From: Plectrocnemia conspersa
Lineage: Eukaryota; Arthropoda; Insecta; Trichoptera; Polycentropodidae
Assembly: GCA_009617715.1 (NCBI GenBank)
Contig: VTFK01000055.1
Location: forward strand, 868,001-932,000
Direction: 5' to 3'
Length of the DNA stretch: 64,000 nt
Shown here: one piece after another, positions 59,821 to 64,000 of the stretch
How the letters are laid out: the number at the start of each line of letters is the position of its first letter
Position numbering within the stretch: the stretch's first letter is position 1
Position numbers and translations under genes: made by a program
The notes under the pieces: model-generated
What the model was told of the DNA's origin: nothing
Databases searched by the model: none
The model's input: the letters and a program-made list of their open reading frames with translations, nothing else

Positions 59821-60360
59821 GGCCACACACAGTATTTTTAAAAAAAATCTCAATAATAAGCAATTGTGTTATTATTTTAAAATTTTACATATCCATTCCG
59901 TGATGGTAATCGCATATAAACACCACTCTTTGTTTGGAAAGGAAGCGCGCCAGATCATGCGCATAATAATATTGTTATTTTACTCTTTAGTTACCGATTG
60001 ATTAAGTGACAATCTGGACTGTTTCTCTTTTAATGCATGGACACATATGCTAAAGCTGTTCCGAACCAGCATTATAAAATATGTGACACTTAGTTACAGA
60101 GGGAAGAGACACAGATGCAAAAGGGAGACGTCGGAGATAACTCACAAACAGCAGCAGAAACAAACAAAGATAAGCTAGAATATTGCATCTCGGCAAATAC
60201 ACAGTTGACAATAATACAACTCGACACGCCAATGAAGACGCCAACTTCCATGACCTGCCATTTAAATAGTAATTAATATATGTTTATAACTGACGCAAGC
60301 TTTTCCGACGTCTATTTGTCTGCAAAGTGCTACTTATTTAACCTTAAACCCGATTGTGAA
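59821..60360 (+). repeat. Dispersed repeat family, copy B
   Basis: Matches copy A at 28343-28900 in order and orientation: CACAGTATTTTTAAAAAA, CTCTTTGTTTGGAAAGGA, AGTTACCGATTGATTAAGTG, CTGTTTCTCTTTTAATGCAT, GACAATAATACAACTCGACA and CCTGCCATTT. It has an insertion of about 80 bp relative to copy A. Confidence 0.6.
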
Positions 60361-62395
60361 TATGTTGATCATTTGTGTTAGCAATCAACTTTTTGGACCA
60401 GTCTGTTATATACAATTTAATTACTCTAAATAAGCATATTATTCGAAAAAATATGCTAAAAGTTTTTTTTTAAATATATTTTTAGGCTTACTAGGATCGA
60501 TTTTGATTTAGTTAATTAAAATATTTTCCTAATATCGCTATAAATGTTAAAAATACAACTGAAAAGTTAGAAACAAAGATTGATTGATTGAGTTATCGTG
60601 AATGTTTATTTATTTATCAAGATCGTACAGTAGTTTTTTTTAATTTGATCCTATTGCGTTAGTTTCCAGTTTTCCTGGGGGTTAAATCTGTGGCCCGCAC
60701 GCGACTAAACGAACCCACGGGATCAGAAAGTTACTTTCGACGTGAACCCCTTGGTCCTTAACCCCGTCACCTGCCCCCCCAGACCTTTCCACTATTCACC
60801 CCCAGATTTTTGCGGTTACACAGTCGCACGTTTCAGTTAGAGGAAATATAGTCAAAACAGTTTACTCTTGGGTAGCGAAATGTAGTATGTAGATAGGAGG
60901 GGTGTAGACGTATTTTTTACTTTTTTTATAACGAATGAAAATTTCACATATACGAGAAAATATGATTAATTTATATTGCAAAATTAATCTTATCCTCTTT
61001 TTTATGTATAAACTAATGTTAATGGCTTTTTTGGAACACGTGATTATTTTTTAATATTATTATAGCTTATGCAATTTTACATTAAAAATCGCAATACAAC
61101 TGAGAGAGATGTGAAAGACGTCTAGAAAACCATATTTCACAGTTTGAAGCCTCCGAGGACACGTTAATCCATCTGTGCTGAGGAAAATGCATAACAAACG
61201 CTTATACTACTGGGAAATAAATACAACTCGCACAACTGCAAAGTTTTGCAGTTGAATCCCGTTGCATTTTGTCGTTATCGTTTATTTCTCAACAAGAATT
61301 ATTGCATCAGTGCGCGCACCTCTTTTTGTTGCCTTATTTCCTGTCAAGCTTTGAGAAACATTCAAATGTTACTTTGTTGTGAGTTATGTCATTACTTTAT
61401 TAATATTAACACAGCTTTTTGTTTTGGAAACAATCAAAATTAAAATAAATAAATATTATTAAAAGATCAGATCTATCTAAGTATTATTAGAATCCTTAAT
61501 TTTTATCACACATGCATCACGTTCGCGCGTGTGAATCGTTTGTAGGTTGAAAATCAACTGCCCATTTGACGCATTTTTTTAAATGCACTCTAATAAATTA
61601 ATACACTCTTCATTATATTTGCTTGTTAATTTATTTACTTGCAAATCAAACCGCATGTAAGTGTTTTAGATAGAGTGGTGGCAAAGTTCGACACACTCAT
61701 GTTTAAGCAAAGTTTTCAAATAACTTAATTACGAGAGTGATGCATAAAGACGAGACAAAGCGCAATGTTGGGAAAGTTTCATTTTTTTCACCACTCTACC
61801 CTCGCCAACCCCTAACTTCATTTGCCAATGTTATTTAACGGAAAGTTCTCTAGACCTAACTAACAGGTGTAACTTTTGTCTGTAGACTATCGATGTATAG
61901 AGTAAGCCAATATAATTTTGCCCATAAAAAATATTTTTAAAAGACATTAAATCACACAAATAGTAGATTTTTAGCAAGTAGATTTAACTTGCATTTTAAT
62001 ATAATGAAAATAAAACGTTTCGATTTTTAAAGAGAACTTATTATCAGTCATGAGAAAACGACCATTATGGCTTTAAGTTTTATTATTATTAAATATTCTG
62101 GCCTCACGGAGCTATTTGTCTTCCGGTGATATATTGTTTTTCGTGACCGAATCGTAATAGAGAAATATTTATTCAAACCTTGCGTGTAATTTATGTGATT
62201 AAAAATACCTTTGTTAAATAATGACTTTTGAAGGCGTAGTTTCAAGAAAAATACCGGTGGTCTCCACAGTACATATTGAAGGGTTAAATAAATAAATATA
62301 CCAAAATACCGGTATCGCATGAAGGGCTAAATATTAAATATATAAACAATCTGAATGGTTTTTATGCGGAGCTTCCTCGTGATTAAGATATAACT
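60361..62395. other. Intergenic DNA
   Basis: 60655-60830 is GC-rich (GGGTTAAATCTGTGGCCCGC) with no exon seen. CAACTGCAAA-GT-TTTGCAGTTG at 61233-61254 is a perfect inverted repeat. Otherwise AT-rich. Confidence 0.45.
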
Positions 62396-62830
62396 TCTAA
62401 ACCAGTGAATTAATAATTTGTTTATTATGTGAAAGCCTGATACTTTTAGACATATCGTTGTTTGGATACTGTTGTCCGAATAATGTGTTGCATCGACGTT
62501 TATGGATGATCACTCCATCCCGCACGTTTACATGGTATAAGTGTCTCGGGTAGTAAAAGTCCATTCTGGGTGGTGGCAATCCCGATTGGTGGGGGGTCAC
62601 GTTCCGGTCTCACGCCCCACATTGTCACATGTCGCCGGCACACGTGTGTCACTCGAGTTTTGATTTATCGGCCGACACGTGAACATTCATGACGTTCTTT
62701 TACTCGCTCGCTACGAGACGTACGTCAATGATCTTACGACGTCGTTACACACGCGTCGTAGCACGTGTGTCGACGTCGTCGATAACCTTGTTTAGGACTG
62801 TTCGATGGGGTGCGTTGAGTACCCCAATGT
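62396..62830. promoter_or_regulatory. GC-rich island with ACGT/CACGTG cluster
   Basis: Three perfect CACGTG E-boxes (62641-62646, 62676-62681, 62762-62767) and additional ACGT cores (GACGTTC, GACGTACGTC, CGACGTCG, GTCGACGTCGTC) lie within about 190 bp, plus CACATG and CTCGAG. CACGTG and ACGTG are sites for bHLH and bHLH-PAS factors. Regulatory role is inference. Confidence 0.4.
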
Positions 62831-64000
62831 AAATATGGAGATTTCAATCACTTTTATTTTTATCGTCCCTTATGTTTCATTCAGTCAGATAAAAATGAAA
62901 TTAGAATTGTACTCGAATGGAAATGGACTCGACATACTACTGATTTGTACTATTTGTTGTGATAAATAGACCATAAAACAAAGTTGCTCCTACCTTATTA
63001 TTTCATCGTCTCAGCAACCAATTATAAATTATAGAGCGTATATAAAACTGTATTATTTTTATCTATTGCTATTAGTATTTTTTTATTTAATTCGTATCTT
63101 AAAAAAATGCTGATTTATTGATAAATATTATATGGTCTTATTTTGGAAATAATGAAATTTTACCAAATATTTAATTTTTTTACAATCATTGCATTTTTAT
63201 ACCGACGTTTTAAATGACGATTTTCTAGACCACTTTAATCGGTTTTATCTTTGCTTTGCTAATCTAAGAACTTTATTGAAATTCAAATAAAAAGATATTC
63301 TTTGCGTGAGAATTGGCAGATTTAAAAAAAGAGGTGTTTTACAGAACAATGTCATAAAATTTGCCTATCGGCGAATTTAAATATCGTTTTTTAAATAATC
63401 TAAATATATTTTTTTTATTTATTATTAAATCGAAAGTATCGAGAAAATAAAAATATCGATAAACTAAAATGTCTGATTTTTTAAATCGCACTTTTTTTGC
63501 AAAAATCATAAAAATCATAAATGTTGGTCGTCGCGTTTGGTACATCTTAGAATATTATGATTTACTTACGACAAACCAAATTTAATTTACAATATAGATT
63601 TTTATTGATATATTTACTACTATTCAAATATCAAAAAGAAAACGATGACATATTTAAATAATGTCCTAAATTTATTCAGCACATTTTGAGTTAAAAAAAT
63701 AAATAAAAAATATTATGACATTTCAATTTAATTTTAAAGATAATTGGGAGTTAAGTGTTCTAAACTAAAATTCAGTACAAACTTAAATTTATATTATTCT
63801 GGTTGTCAAAATATCTACAACTGGCTATGCTTTAAAAATATAACCATAATAACTAATTTTAGACGGACATACATCTAAACAATGTTTGTATTGATTTATA
63901 AGAGATCAAATATCGATATCAGCTATTGAGAAAATCCACAGCTGCAAAATATTAAATCAGATATATAAGTAACTTATGGAATTTCGGCAATTACAATGTG
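62831..64000. other. AT-rich intergenic DNA to the right edge
   Basis: No gene or repeat family recognised. Confidence 0.6.

Noticed and set aside
1..64000. CRISPR array, prophage, operon or viral system
   Set aside because: No spaced identical repeats, no packed genes and no ribosome-binding sites; gene structure is eukaryotic.

Overview
The window looks like AT-rich nuclear DNA from an insect or a close arthropod relative. It has long gene-poor stretches, GT-AG introns, decayed transposons of animal families (non-LTR retrotransposons, a Penelope-like element, Tigger/pogo, Tc1/mariner) and one split gene of an animal-specific family. There are no bacterial operons, CRISPR arrays or rRNA genes. 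The order cannot be fixed from the sequence alone.

The one confident host gene is on the minus strand at 43660-38468. It is a delta/gamma-type sarcoglycan in five coding exons (43661-43439, 43363-43174, 42651-42459, 39727-39604, 38662-38468). All four introns have GT-AG ends and the splice phases agree, giving one open frame of 307 codons. The product is a type II membrane protein of the dystrophin-glycoprotein complex. A splice acceptor lies one base before the ATG, so an untranslated 5' exon should lie upstream, in or near GC-richer DNA at about 44.1-47.8 kb.

Most of the remaining recognisable sequence is mobile-element debris. From left to right: a tRNA-like relic (4.15 kb); pieces of Tigger/CENP-B-type elements (2.7-3.3, 6.5-6.8, 16.9-17.6 kb); two Penelope-like C-terminal fragments (7.6-7.8 and 8.0-8.8 kb), the second interrupted by a 210-bp foldback element; a Tc1/mariner piece (9.0 kb); an internally deleted Tigger-like element with intact ends and TA duplication (9782-10789); a 5'-truncated non-LTR element (12.95-14.22 kb) and a decayed relative (17.7 kb); a minus-strand non-LTR element with endonuclease and reverse transcriptase (22.4-20.15 kb); endonuclease scraps at 24.1 and 31.9 kb; and an endonuclease-to-RT deletion copy at 57.6-58.5 kb. 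A 265-bp near-palindrome sits in sarcoglycan intron 3, and two retrotransposon 3' tails sit in intron 2.

The other stretches are AT-rich intergenic DNA broken by GC-richer, high-complexity islands (22.4-23.0, 24.45-24.75, 26.7-27.1, 33.3-33.5, 34.0-34.5, 35.8-36.2, 44.1-47.8, 49.4-49.8, 53.0-53.4, 58.7-59.15, 62.4-62.8 kb). They carry no convincing exons and look like candidate conserved non-coding or cis-regulatory DNA. The observations most worth a second look are a hairpin shared by retrotransposon 3' tails and kept by G-T wobble pairs, a precursor-miRNA-like hairpin upstream of the sarcoglycan gene, a dense ACGT/CACGTG cluster at 62.6-62.8 kb, the nested foldback in the Penelope relic, and the intron palindrome.
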